64,000 nt of DNA, taken from Auanema rhodensis. Taxonomy: Eukaryota; Nematoda; Chromadorea; Rhabditida; Rhabditidae. Below are positions 20,112-29,880 of the stretch, in pieces; the first letter of the stretch is position 1; every line of letters begins with the position of its first letter. The translations under genes were made by a program, and so were the position numbers. A model generated the notes under the pieces. That model was not told the DNA's origin, did not search any database, and worked only from the letters and a program-made list of their open reading frames with translations. The stretch spans positions 9,424,001 to 9,488,000 of the forward strand of contig OZ059898.1 of the NCBI GenBank assembly GCA_964057225.1, in the 5' to 3' direction.

Positions 20112-20969
20112 TTATTTCACATTTTTAACATGTAATGTAACAACTGTAGAACCATAATTAAATTGCATAGGGCGGCCAAATTCATCTAAAATTTCAATAC
20201 GTATAGTATCGAGTGTTTGCTTAGTGATTGGAACATAACGAATAGGATTAAATGTTTTGGCAATCATTTTACCAAATTCGGTGGGAGGTGGTACAGGTAA
20301 ACATGCAAGTAAATTAGCTTTCACATTACCGAGAATGGAATATTCTACAATATCACAATATATATACATTGTATTAATGTTATTTGAAAAATCAATGGGG
20401 CGCCTGGCTATTAACGTGTCGTTGATAATTTTATTCTCAAAGCCAAGAAAATATGCGAGAGCATCACCGAGTGTTGCATTCAATAATAGCCGCTTACTTG
20501 TTACAAACTCTATGCGTTGTAGTGTTTTGTTAAATCGAAACGTGGCGTCTGCCAGCATTTCCTTGACAAGTTTAGCCTCAGCTTGTCGATTATTATACCA
20601 CTTTTTCACATCTTCATCTTTATCTATCAAACCCTTTATACGTGCTTCTTCCTCAGCTCCAAGAGGTTTAGTGCTGCTAGCAATAAATTGTTCTTTTCCA
20701 GCATTGATTCCGCGTATTATTTCATCACCATTTGCATAGTTACCTTTGGGCAAGTGCAGAATAAACTTTCTGTTGGAAAAACGTAGTGTATAAGAAAGAT
20801 TTTCTTGTACATTTAATATCGAACACGGAAAAATTATGTCTGTCAGCCCAATGCAATATCTGTTATTGCGTAGCCTTAATGTTTCAGGTAACCTGGTAAG
20901 AAACACTGATGAGGTATTACTTTTTTCAGAGTCAACTGATGACGGCAAAGTAATGTAAAAGTCATCCAT
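20112..20969 (-). CDS. mCP: Minor capsid (penton-type) protein
   Basis: 285 residues. The N terminus (MDDFYITLPSSVDSEKSNTS followed by TRLPETLRL and YCIGLTDIIFP) is the characteristic start of the Polinton minor capsid protein, a single jelly roll forming pentons at capsid vertices. A Lys/Glu-rich helical insertion lies at about 95-130 and the C terminus ends in beta-rich sequence. Divergently transcribed from the ATPase across 79 bp containing an octamer motif. Intact in copies 1 and 2; internally deleted in copy 3. Confidence 0.82.
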   Translation of the reverse strand: MDDFYITLPSSVDSEKSNTSSVFLTRLPETLRLRNNRYCIGLTDIIFPCSILNVQENLSYTLRFSNRKFILHLPKGNYANGDEIIRGINAGKEQFIASSTKPLGAEEEARIKGLIDKDEDVKKWYNNRQAEAKLVKEMLADATFRFNKTLQRIEFVTSKRLLLNATLGDALAYFLGFENKIINDTLIARRPIDFSNNINTMYIYCDIVEYSILGNVKANLLACLPVPPPTEFGKMIAKTFNPIRYVPITKQTLDTIRIEILDEFGRPMQFNYGSTVVTLHVKNVK

Positions 20970-21048
20970 CAGAGACCACCACCTGATGCGTGCACACTAG
21001 TATAAATGAAATCATTTGCATTATAGGTACATTTACGAGTGGTTGATT
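20970..21048. promoter_or_regulatory. Bidirectional promoter with octamer element
   Basis: Separates mCP (minus) and ATPase (plus). It contains ATTTGCAT (21014-21021), the POU/Oct octamer, and TATAAAT at 21001. In copies 2 and 3 the equivalent region holds two inverted octamers. Confidence 0.5.
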
Positions 21049-21696
21049 ATGGTTTTCAGCTTCAAACTACCCAGTCAGACAACTGTAATAGGGGCAACGC
21101 AATGTGGTAAAACTACCCTTATAAAACGTATATGTGAAAATACTGAAAAGTTTTTCAACGTCCCCATTGATAGAATATTCTGGTTCAGTCAATGTGGAGC
21201 ATCGTCAGGTGTTCCATTAAATGATGAGCGTTTAATAGTTATTCAAGGACCACCTGATCCGGATATAATAAAAGAGCAAAAGGGAGTAAACACCATACTA
21301 GTGCTGGATGATTTGATGAATTTTTTCTCATCGAATAAAGCGGCTAAAGAATTACTCAACAACATTTTTACAGTGTGGGCACATCACTGGAATTTGGCAG
21401 TGTTTAATCTTGTGCAAGCTGCATTTCAGCTAGACAGGACCAGTCGAATTAATAGTACATATATAATACTGATGAAAAGTCATTCGGATATATTACAAAT
21501 ACGTAATTGTCTGCAACAATTATTTGGCCCCCGCTTTAAAAATGCTCTAGAAGCATATGATGATGCAATGTCTACACCCTATAATCATTTACTGATTGAC
21601 AACCATCCTTTAACAAATGAGAAACAGCGTATACTATCAGATATAACAGCGGAGCACCCTATTGTTTATGTAGCCAGAAATATATTCAGTGTTTAA
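21049..21696 (+). CDS. ATP: FtsK/HerA-type genome-packaging ATPase
   Basis: 215 residues from the ATG at 21049 (MVFSFKLPSQ). Walker A is GATQCGKTTL near residue 15, Walker B is TILVLDDLM near residue 85, and a downstream Gln (FNLVQAAF) fits the sensor seen in this family. The length is normal for Polinton packaging ATPases, which drive DNA into the capsid. It leads a plus-strand cluster with the helical protein (12-nt gap), the conserved unknown (4-nt overlap) and integrase (44-nt overlap). Intact in copies 1 and 2, damaged in copy 3. Confidence 0.9.
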   Translation: MVFSFKLPSQTTVIGATQCGKTTLIKRICENTEKFFNVPIDRIFWFSQCGASSGVPLNDERLIVIQGPPDPDIIKEQKGVNTILVLDDLMNFFSSNKAAKELLNNIFTVWAHHWNLAVFNLVQAAFQLDRTSRINSTYIILMKSHSDILQIRNCLQQLFGPRFKNALEAYDDAMSTPYNHLLIDNHPLTNEKQRILSDITAEHPIVYVARNIFSV

Positions 21697-21708
21697 TGTG
21701 CATGTTCA

Positions 21709-22017
21709 ATGAGTGGTCGTATTTTGTCAAATTACAACTTTTTATCTTCTTGTGCCAAAACCCCTTGTTCTGTTTCCTCATTTTCTTTTTCACAAATTGA
21801 AATTATTGTTGAAATTGTATTTAATATTGTGAAAAATAATAATTTTCTCTTAACTAACAAGGAATATAAAACCCTTTTGCCCATATCCTCATTATTACGT
21901 CAAATAGCTTTGATACGCACACCCGAAAAGGCTAAAACTTTATTGGCAACGATTTCACACAAACAATTGAAAACAATAGTTTCATGCGGAATTGCTTATT
22001 TTGGTTTTAAAAGATGA
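21709..22017 (+). CDS. Small helical protein of Maverick elements
   Basis: 102 residues, rich in hydrophobic helix-forming residues. The C-terminal half (LLRQIALIRTPEKAKTLLAT, then a hydrophobic end) resembles small proteins found next to the ATPase in other Polintons. Its stop overlaps the next ATG (ATGA). Conserved in copies 2 and 3, with a fragment at 56349. Function unknown. Confidence 0.6.
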   Translation: MSGRILSNYNFLSSCAKTPCSVSSFSFSQIEIIVEIVFNIVKNNNFLLTNKEYKTLLPISSLLRQIALIRTPEKAKTLLATISHKQLKTIVSCGIAYFGFKR

Positions 22018-22751
22018 AACTCAATCATAAATATCGTCTAATCCCTGTTGATGATGAAACGCTGAATATAGACAAGTTTGATGCTGAATTGAAGCTCTTA
22101 CGAGAGAATAAATCTATACCCGATTATAAAAAGGCTGAACTATACGAAGACTTGATTACCCGTCTCAAAAACTATAGAGAAAGCATAGATGCGCCTATAT
22201 CAGTACAAGTGGAAAATGCTGATCCACCATTATTGCCAGAATACAAGCTGCCACGAAAGTATAACGATCTGTGGGAAAGATTTCCAGAGGTGCGTACAAA
22301 CAAAAATAACCAACTTGTGATTAATAATGAGCCCGTACCAAACACAAATATTACAAAAATTTTGGATTTTGTACTGGATAAAACAAAGACGGAACCCAAT
22401 GGATTCTCAGTATTAGCCAAATTCTTAGCCAGTAATGGGGTCTCTAGCCCTAACAAGAAGGCAAAAAATGTAGAGCCTGCCGTCAGTAACAAGGATTCAG
22501 TTGATCCCGTGCCTACATCCACATCGGCTGTCACAGACTTGGATGCTACTATTAATATATTACCTAGAACACCACGTCATCGTAAGGCTGTTATTCGATA
22601 TTCACCCTCTCCGCGTCGTACATTCAAATCCAAAGCTATAAATAAAAAGGCAAAACCCGCTGACACTGGTGAATCATATTACACACCTCAGGCGGGAGAA
22701 ACACAGAATGGCAAAGGCCGTAAACGATTCTACATTAGATTATGGAAGTAA
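22014..22751 (+). CDS. Conserved Maverick protein of unknown function
   Basis: 245 residues. The N-terminal third is charged and helical (MKLNHKYRLIPVDDETLNID), the middle contains LPRKYNDLWERFPEVRTNKN and the rest is Ser/Pro/Lys-rich and probably disordered, ending GRKRFYIRLWK. Proteins with this layout and a tail ending in LW occur between ATPase and integrase in other Polintons. The start overlaps the previous stop and the last 44 nt overlap integrase. A scaffold or core role is possible but not shown. Confidence 0.6.
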   Translation: MKLNHKYRLIPVDDETLNIDKFDAELKLLRENKSIPDYKKAELYEDLITRLKNYRESIDAPISVQVENADPPLLPEYKLPRKYNDLWERFPEVRTNKNNQLVINNEPVPNTNITKILDFVLDKTKTEPNGFSVLAKFLASNGVSSPNKKAKNVEPAVSNKDSVDPVPTSTSAVTDLDATINILPRTPRHRKAVIRYSPSPRRTFKSKAINKKAKPADTGESYYTPQAGETQNGKGRKRFYIRLWK

Positions 22752-23775
22752 TGTTTTGGAGAACATTTATTATAATATTAAGCATCCAGCTTCTTATACG
22801 TCTGCCAAAAATCTATTATTGGAAGCGCGAAAGCATGGCATCGCAAAAGCACAAGTTGAAAGTTTTTTGCAAGACTCTGAAACTTTTACACGTCATAAAC
22901 CAACGAGACTGCATATGCAGACTAAAAAGACTAGAGGCTGTGGTCGATTCCTAACAATGCAAGCAGATTTGGTTGATATGCAAAAATATAAAAAATCAAA
23001 TGACGGCTATGCTTACATGTTGACCATGATTGATGTTTATACACGCATGTTATATGTTAGGCCTTTGAAAACTAAAGGTGGTTTAGAGGTTGCTACTGCA
23101 TTTGAAAATGTATTCAAGGATTTTATACCAATCCAACTAATAACGGATAACGGTGCAGAGTTTTATAATAGTCATTGTGAAAAACTATTCAAAAAATTTG
23201 CCATACTGCATGGATCAACAAGTTCACCACAAAAGGCGGCAATGGTGGAGCGAGCAAATAGAACTTTAAAAACGCGCATGATGAAATATCTCTATTACAA
23301 GAATAATCATCGATGGATTGATATACTAGATGACTTGGTCGAAGGAATAAACAAATCTTATAATCGGTCGATTAAAATGCGCCCCGTAGATGTTACAGCA
23401 AATATATTCGTTGAAGAATATGCACCAGCTGTTCGCAACCGATTCAAAATTGGTGATAATGTTCGCATAAGCAAGAACAGGCGTACTTTTGAAAAAAGTT
23501 ACGAGTCTGGATATACAATGGAACTATTCACAATTGATGAGATTGTAGCCGGGAACCCAACCGTGTATAAACTTGTAGATTATAATGGTGAACGTATAAA
23601 GGGAATATTCTATGAGCCTGAACTTGTGTTGGCTACTAATAAAAGCAACCAGTACTATATTGAGAAAGTTTTGAAAGAGCGTACACGAAATGGTAAACGC
23701 CAAGTATTTGTAAAATGGAGTGGCTATCCCGACAACTTTAATGAATGGATAGATGCAGAAAATTTAAATGTATAA
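22708..23775 (+). CDS. INT: Retrovirus-like integrase with C-terminal chromodomain
   Basis: 355 residues from the ATG at 22708 (MAKAVNDSTLDYG). The rve core has the three acidic residues in QADLVDM, ITDNGAEF and MVERANRTL. The C terminus is a chromodomain (YYIEKVLKERTRNGKRQVFV followed by KWSGYPDNFNEWIDAENL). Polinton integrases insert the element with 6-bp duplications; the chromodomain may steer it to methylated histones. Intact, as in copy 2. The ORF is also open 39 nt upstream with no ATG, so the 22708 start is preferred. Confidence 0.92.
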   Translation: MAKAVNDSTLDYGSNVLENIYYNIKHPASYTSAKNLLLEARKHGIAKAQVESFLQDSETFTRHKPTRLHMQTKKTRGCGRFLTMQADLVDMQKYKKSNDGYAYMLTMIDVYTRMLYVRPLKTKGGLEVATAFENVFKDFIPIQLITDNGAEFYNSHCEKLFKKFAILHGSTSSPQKAAMVERANRTLKTRMMKYLYYKNNHRWIDILDDLVEGINKSYNRSIKMRPVDVTANIFVEEYAPAVRNRFKIGDNVRISKNRRTFEKSYESGYTMELFTIDEIVAGNPTVYKLVDYNGERIKGIFYEPELVLATNKSNQYYIEKVLKERTRNGKRQVFVKWSGYPDNFNEWIDAENLNV

Positions 23776-24070
23776 TTTTTCACTGTTGTTGTAAACAATT
23801 GTATTAATAATAAATGATTTATTTGATCAATCGTTCATATTGTAACAATAAAAACCAGCAAAACATAAAAGCCAAGACAATGATATAACCTATAATTATA
23901 AACTGATTAATATTTAAATTTTTAATGCTTACCAGTTGGTTAGAGAGTCGGCTGTTGATGGATAATTTCAAACTTCGAAAGCTGGAAAAAAAATGTTACG
24001 GCTAAGAAAATTTAAATATAACATAACAAAATCAACCAACTGTCCATTAAACAGTTTGTGCTTGTTGTAG
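23776..24070 (-). other. Intergenic region with possible small spliced ORF
   Basis: On the minus strand, pyrimidine-rich acceptors and a short hydrophobic stretch (CFAGFY-like, near 23850) resemble those at 31200-31350 of copy 2. The frames are not clearly conserved, so no gene is called. AATAAATGATTT near 23808 may be a poly(A) signal for integrase. Confidence 0.25.
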
Positions 24071-24664
24071 TCAAAACGATGGATCAAAACGGATAAGCAT
24101 ATTCAAGTTGAGCGCCTGTTGACTTAATTTAAAGTAGAACACATTCTGCTTATAACCAAAAGACTTGACAGTTGACTCATCAGTATAAATGGCAATGTAA
24201 CCCATATTATTCAACAATTGTTTTGATGACATGCTAGAATAGGAACGCATCTGTAAAAGAAAAAATAATAATTAGAATTAATAATTTTATAATCTCACAT
24301 TGATTGTTGAATTTTCAGGTTTATAATGACGGAAAACTTTTAAAAGCCCTAAGGCATCATTCCTCGCTCTACACTTGACACAGAGGCTGAAACAGTGGTA
24401 CTCGTCTACGACTTGCAATGTATCCCTACAAGTTTTGCAGAGACATATTGGTCTCATAACTACAGGCTGTTGTGGAGAGCTATCCTTTGAGATTTGTACC
24501 TGCTTTTTTGGTGTGTCTAAACAAAAAATAATTAATAACAAAAATAAAACCTTACCAAAGAATGTGGCAGCAAAGTTGGGTCCTGGTGTGGGTGGTCTTG
24601 GAACATCCGGTTCCGGTGTCGAAGGTACAATATTCTCTACATCAACAAGAGCGGAACGCTTCAT
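24071..24664 (-). CDS. Small zinc-ribbon protein with destruction-box motif, 3 exons
   Basis: Exons 24664-24556, 24516-24299 and 24250-24071 (introns 39 and 48 nt, GT/AG, phases consistent) give about 168 residues. The N terminus reads MKRSALVDVENIV: RSALVDVEN fits the APC/C destruction box RxxLxx[LIVM]xN. Two S/T-P sites follow (STPEP, PPTPGP). The middle has paired Cys motifs (ICLCKTC...HCFSLCVKC), a probable zinc ribbon, and the C-terminal 60 residues are a conserved domain I do not recognise. Copy 2 has the same exons and all motifs. Cell-cycle-timed degradation or interference with host cell-cycle machinery is inference from the motif. Not known to me in other Mavericks. Confidence 0.75.
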
Positions 24665-24768
24665 GTTTGTAGCCCAATTGGAGGCTTTTCCTAAACAACA
24701 ACGAACTTTTACGTCTAGGGTCCAAGTAGAGTAGAGGAAAGTCCTAGCAGCAGTCTGTTGACGTTGGA

Positions 24769-24890
24769 TCAGATCGTCGGCTTGTTGGCAGAGGTGGATC
24801 GGCGAGAAGACTTGGTGGCGGAGCTGGATCGGAGAGTAGACTTGTTGACAGAGCTGGATCGTAGAGTCGACTTGTTGGCGGAGCTGAAAT
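24769..24890 (-). repeat. Minisatellite upstream of the destruction-box gene
   Basis: About 3.5 units of roughly 30 bp (GAGCTGGATCGGAGAGTAGA type). Copy 2 lacks it, so it is probably untranslated leader or promoter sequence. Confidence 0.7.
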
Positions 24891-25624
24891 GCAAATTTCG
24901 GTCTAAAAAATTTTGCCCCCTTTTATACAAACTTTGTTGTAAAGCTCTACCCACTCCGCCTCTTTCACAAAACAGTTGACTGCTGTATGCGGCTTTTCTA
25001 TTTGTTATATATTACAACAAATATATGCATTTATACATTAATTAGCAGTTTGTTGCGCAAACAGCTGCCAAATGCGCTAAAATACACCGATTGCGCCAAC
25101 AGTTGCCGGATTAACAACCTGTAAACTATCCGCTTATTAATTACTTGTTACAGCATTCGATTTCGTAAATCCAAATATTTAACAATAATTCAACTCATTT
25201 GTGACAAGTCCTTATACAATAACAACTGTCAGCCAAAATTGTGGAATATTACAATAGGATCGTTTAATATTGTATTCATATTCTTATTATAACAGCTGTG
25301 GTACACTCTTATTTTTATAGTTTAGGAAACACTAATTCAAAATGTTGGATCCTTCTGAGGAAACGCAGGATTGTTGCGAAAAACAGACTTGTACACATCC
25401 GATTACAAGTACAACATTTCCAGACACTTTGTAAAAAAGAAACTCTTACAAAATGTTAACACATGTTCTAATTTTAAATGAAAATTTATTGTTCAATAAA
25501 TATATTACGAAACATTTATTCTATTCTTGAACATAGTTATGAAATACATTAGCTATCAGAACATTTATAAACTATTAGGGCTACAACAACAATTACTTTA
25601 AAGTAACATTTTTGATGCTAAAAA
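24891..25624. other. Right non-coding region of Maverick copy 1
   Basis: AT-rich, no supported gene. A 30-codon ATG ORF at 25342-25434 is not conserved in copy 2. Confidence 0.5.
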
Positions 25625-26477
25625 GTTTGAAAATATTCGTATATACTCATGACCCCTTGGCATAGTAAGTATTCTTTAGCGTTATGGGTACATGTGGTGT
25701 ACAGCTATTTATCATATTTTTATGAACACAACTTTTGCCATGTGGTACATGTGTAGTGCACCTGTTTTAACAATCTTATCGAATTAACCTTCGATATGTG
25801 TTTCATTAAATTTAGTTTAAATATTTATTACTTCTTATTGAATTAACCTTCGATATGAGTTCCATTGATTAACCCATAAGAAGTACGGTGAACATATTGA
25901 TTAGCTTTTAAAAATATTTAAATAAATAAAAAACAATATATATGAGAAATAATTTATTCAGTTTTAAAGATACAATTAAAAAATATATAAATATTAAAAT
26001 ACATTTAAAAAGAAATATTATTAAAAATATATTTAAAAAGAAACAATTAAATAATAATATTTACAAATACAATTTAAAATATATATAAATATTAAAAATA
26101 CATTTAAAAAGAAACAATTAAATAATAATATTTACAAATACAATTTGAAATATATATAAATATTAAAAATACATTTAAAAAGAAATAAGTTTAAAAATAT
26201 TTACAAATACAATTAACAAATATATAAATAATAAAAATAGATTAAAAAATAATTTTAAAAATGATTTAAAAAAAAAAAAAATCATGCATTTTGATCCATG
26301 CGCAGGCTCGAGAGCCTGCATCGGGAGAAAAAGTATATTTTTGACAGCTGACGCCGAAAATATGATTTTGACAGCTGACGCCCCCAAAAGTATGATTTTA
26401 GCAGCTGACGCCCTCAAAAGTATGTTTTTAGCAACTGTTTGGGGGCGTGGTTAGTAAATTCGGCATGGCTCTCTACT
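25625..26477 (-). repeat. Right TIR of Maverick copy 1
   Basis: Reverse complement of the left TIR: two palindromic boxes (near 25777 and 25838), the GTTCACCGTAC-type block, AT-rich sequence, the GC-rich hairpin block, CAGCTGACG units (from about 26345) and the terminus GGCTCTCTACT ending at 26477. Confidence 0.9.
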
Positions 26478-26604
26478 CGCGTTGCGATTTGCCGAAAATT
26501 TGTTTCATTTTTCTCTGCCATTAAGATTTGAAGTTGTTCTTGTGTTATCCTACTCGATGTATAAGGTGTTTTTACATTATTGAGCAGGGGTAAAAATATT
26601 TCCA
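26478..26604 (-). pseudogene. Gypsy Gag C-terminal fragment, far side of Maverick insertion
   Basis: Begins with the second CGCGTT. On the minus strand it encodes a short charged helical stretch (PLLNNVKTPYTSSRITQEQL) that runs toward the Ala/Gly-rich sequence at 9283-9353 on the other side of the Maverick. It ends at about 26604, where Maverick-derived sequence begins. Confidence 0.6.
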
Positions 26605-27385
26605 CGTATAATTTTTCACTAATGTTATAAACAATTGTAAATCCTATCGAATTAACCTTCGATATGTGTTTCATTGAGTTAGTGTATTAGAATATTAGTA
26701 ATATAAAATTTAAAACAATTTCTATAAACTATTCTTTCATGTAATTTGAAAATATTAGACAACTTGGTACATGTGGTGTACAGCTATTTATCATATTTTA
26801 ATGAACAAAACTTTTGCCATGTGGTTCTTGTGTGGGTCAGTGCACTTGTTTTAACAATCTTATTGAATTAACCTTCGATATGTGTTCCATTAACTTTTGT
26901 ATTTCATATTGTTCTTATCGAATTAACTTTTGATATGTGTTCCATTAACTTTTGTATTTCATATCGTTCTTATCGAACTAACTTTTGATATGTGTTCCAT
27001 TAAATTTTGTATTTCATATCGTTCTTATCGAATTAACCTTCGATATGTGTTCCATTAACTTTTGTTTTTCATATCGTTCTTATCGAATTAACCTTCGATA
27101 TGTGTTCCATTGATTTACCCATAAGAGGTACGGTGAACAAAATGGTTCGCCTAGAAAAACAACAAACTTTTTAAAAGTTAATTTAATAATTATAAACTAT
27201 AATAAACACAAACTATTATATAAACAATGTAAACAAATCAAATTAAAAAATAAATATATAAAATATATCTTATCGAATTAACCTTCGATATGAGTTCCAT
27301 TGATTAACCCATAAGAGGTACGGTGAACATATTGATTAGCTTTTATATATATTCAAATTTTATAAATTAAAACAAAAACAAATAC
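26605..27385 (+). repeat. Duplicated right end of a Maverick copy (TIR with box array)
   Basis: Nearly identical to 55068-55845: the integrase 3' end, then about seven palindromic boxes. Five of them form a tandem array of about 55-bp period between 26880 and 27120, followed by ACGGTGAACA blocks. The outer TIR was replaced by a mariner. Confidence 0.85.
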
Positions 27386-28323
27386 AGAGCTTGGAAGATG
27401 ATGATCGATCCGGACGACCTGCAGCCGTTGATGCACAAGTTCTGAAAAACTTGGTTGAAGCATACCCGTGCAATTCCACCAGAAGTCTGGCAGAAAATTT
27501 CGGAATATCTCACACAACAGTGTTAGATCATTTGAGAAACATTGGAAAAGTGAAAAAGCTTGACAAGTGGGTTCCACATAAATTAAACGATGCTCAGAAA
27601 AATCGAAGATTGGAAGTGGCTTTTTCACTGGTTTCAAGATGTGATGCCGAATCTTTTTTGGACCGGATAGTAACCTGTGACGAGAAATGGATTATATACG
27701 ACAACAGAACAAGACAGGCACAATGGCTTGATCGCACAGAAGCTCCAAAACAGTTCGCAAAGCCGAGCCTTAGTCAGAAGAAGTTCTTGATAACAGTTTG
27801 GTAGACAAGCTCAGGTTTAATTCACTATAGATTCCTGAACTCGGGAGAAACAATCACTTCTGAAACCTACGCAGCTGAAATTAAAATAACGCATCAGAAA
27901 TTATTGGAGAAACAGCCAGGATTAGTCAGTAGAAAAGGACCAATTTTACTTCACGACAACGCGAGGCCACATATAGGAAGAAAGACAATAGAAAAACTAG
28001 GAGAATTGAACTATGAAACTCTACCTCATCCTCCATATTCACCAGACCTGTCCCCTACTGATTATCATTTTTTTAAACACTTAGACCACTTCTTGACTGG
28101 GAAACGATTTCGAACACGAGAAGATGCAATAACAGCGTTTGAAGAATTCGTCAGTTCTCGCTCTCATGAATTTTATCATAATGGTATGTATAAGTTATAT
28201 GATCGTTGGAAAAGTTGTATTGATGCTGCTGGTTCTTATTTTGAATAAAAAAGTTGATTCTAGCAAAAGTTATAACAAATTGAAAAGATAGTATGAAAAA
28301 CGACATTACTTTCCGACCAACCT
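27385..28323 (+). pseudogene. Mariner transposon copy A, broken
   Basis: The transposase lacks its N terminus, beginning inside the DNA-binding domain (EDDDRSGRPA; HTH around TRSLAENFGISHTTVLDHLR). The DD34D catalytic residues are visible in TCDEKW, LLHDNARPH and YSPDLSPTDYHFFKHL. An in-frame TAG at 27802-27804 breaks the ORF; the frame continues to 28248. The right mariner end (TTTCCGACCAACCTA) ends near 28323. Flanking sequence is Maverick TIR, so mariner inserted into a Maverick end. Confidence 0.85.
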
Positions 28324-29045
28324 AATATAATAAAAAATTTATTCAAATGTATAAATTTTAAAAATACATTCAAAAAGAAATAATTTTAATAATATTTAAA
28401 AAATATTCAACCTTCCATTTAAAAATAACATTTTTTAATTGCAGGTTGAATTGTTGTTGTTTTGTATTTTGCTGGTTTTTTATTGTTACATTATGCGATA
28501 TATCAAATAAAGTTTTAAAAGTTTATATTGTTACATTATGCGATATATCAAATAAAGTTTTAAAAGTTTATACACGGTTGGGTTTCCGGTAACAATCTCA
28601 TCAATTTTGAATAGTTCCATTGTATATCCAGACTCGTAACTTTTTTCAAAAGTACGCCTGTTCTTGCTTATGGAAACAGTATCACCAATTTTAAAGCGGC
28701 TTTTAACAGCTGATGCATATTCTTCAATGAATATATTTGCTTTAACATCAATGAGCCGCATTCTCATGGACCGGTTATAAGATTTGTTTATTCCTTCAAC
28801 CAAATCATTTAGAATATCAATCCAACGATGATTATTTTTGTAATAGAGATAATTCATCATGCGTAACCTCTATACCACCTTATGATTCAATCATATTACA
28901 CACCTCAGTCGGGAGAAACACAGAATGGCAAAGGCCGTAAAAGATTCTACATTAGATTACAGAAATGATGTTTCGGAGAACAATTATTATAAGATTAAGC
29001 ATCCAGCTTCTTATACGTCTGCCAGAAATCTATTATTGGAAGCAT
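28324..29045. pseudogene. Scrambled Maverick fragments
   Basis: TIR-type AT sequence, then a minus-strand integrase piece (28860-28563, YLYYKNNHRWIDILNDLVEG) with lost ends, then a plus-strand piece (28875-29045) spanning the end of the conserved unknown and the integrase start. The joins are abrupt. None can be functional. Confidence 0.8.
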
Positions 29046-29880
29046 TCATGGATTTTCCTTTTTTAAATATAAAAGTCATGATTTAAAGCATGATTTTTTT
29101 TTTTTAATTTTTTTTTTTTTAAATCAAATTTAAATATGCTTTTTCAAATGTATGTATATATTTTCAATTATTTTTAAATATATTAAGTAAAAATAAAAAT
29201 CTTAATTTTAAATATTTAAATTATATTTAAATTTTATATATATATATAAATTTTATTTAAACTTTAAATATTTAAATTATATTTAAATTTTATATATATA
29301 AATTATATTTAAACTTTAAATTTTATATATAAATTATATTTAAATTTTAAATATATAAATTTGTTTTTAAATTTTATTTATTTCTTTATTTCTTTATTAT
29401 ATTTATTAATAATGTTTGTTTACTTATTTTGTTTATTTTTTATTGTATTGTGTTTGTATTGTTTTTATTTTAAAGAACAGTAAAATTTTTGCATGTATAT
29501 CGTTTTGTTCACCGTACTTGTTACGGGTAATTCAATGGAACACATATCGAAGGTTAATTCGATAAGAACGATATGAAATAAAAAAATTTAATGGAACACA
29601 TATCGAAGGTTAATTCGATAAGAACGATATAAAATACCAAAATTTAATGGAACACATATCGAAAGTTAATTCGATAAGAACGACATTAAATTATTAATTT
29701 TTGAAATTACAAATTGTTATTAATTATATTTATTCTAACAAGTAAAAGTTTCAAATTATAATAAAAGATTAGTTTTAAACTTTATTTTACTAATATAACA
29801 ATACAATAACTAAATAGAGCACACACTGAAGGTAAATACAATAAGATTAAGAAACAGTTGCGCTGACCTCAACGCCACGC
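29046..29880 (+). repeat. Left TIR of Maverick copy 2, truncated
   Basis: Matches the reverse complement of about 43610-44300: poly(T)/AT block, ACCGTAC block near 29510 and three palindromic boxes (near 29540, 29598, 29655). Confidence 0.85.

Larger units (their letters stand above)
9354..26477 (+). mobile_element. Maverick/Polinton copy 1, apparently complete
   Basis: This 17,124-bp element is bounded by TIRs starting AGTAGAGAGCC and by CGCGTT duplications. It carries polB, MCP, pVI-like, protease, small membrane protein, C2H2 protein, penton-type mCP, ATPase, helical protein, a conserved unknown, chromodomain integrase and the destruction-box gene. I saw no premature stop in any of these. 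It is inserted in Gypsy sequence. Intact genes, near-identical TIRs and a perfect duplication indicate a young insertion, possibly still competent. Confidence 0.93.

Noticed and set aside
23818..24000. Small spliced membrane-protein gene after the destruction-box gene
   Set aside because: Splice-like signals exist in copies 1 and 2, but the reading frames are not conserved.
24769..24954. Repetitive ORFs on both strands across the minisatellite
   Set aside because: Open frames follow from a repeat unit close to a multiple of three; absent from copy 2.
25342..25434. 30-codon ATG ORF in the right non-coding region of Maverick copy 1
   Set aside because: No counterpart in copy 2 and no recognisable features.
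26880..27120. Possible CRISPR-like array of regularly spaced palindromic repeats
   Set aside because: The spacers are also repeats (about 55-bp period), the repeats occur in the TIRs, and the genome is animal; this is a TIR subrepeat array.
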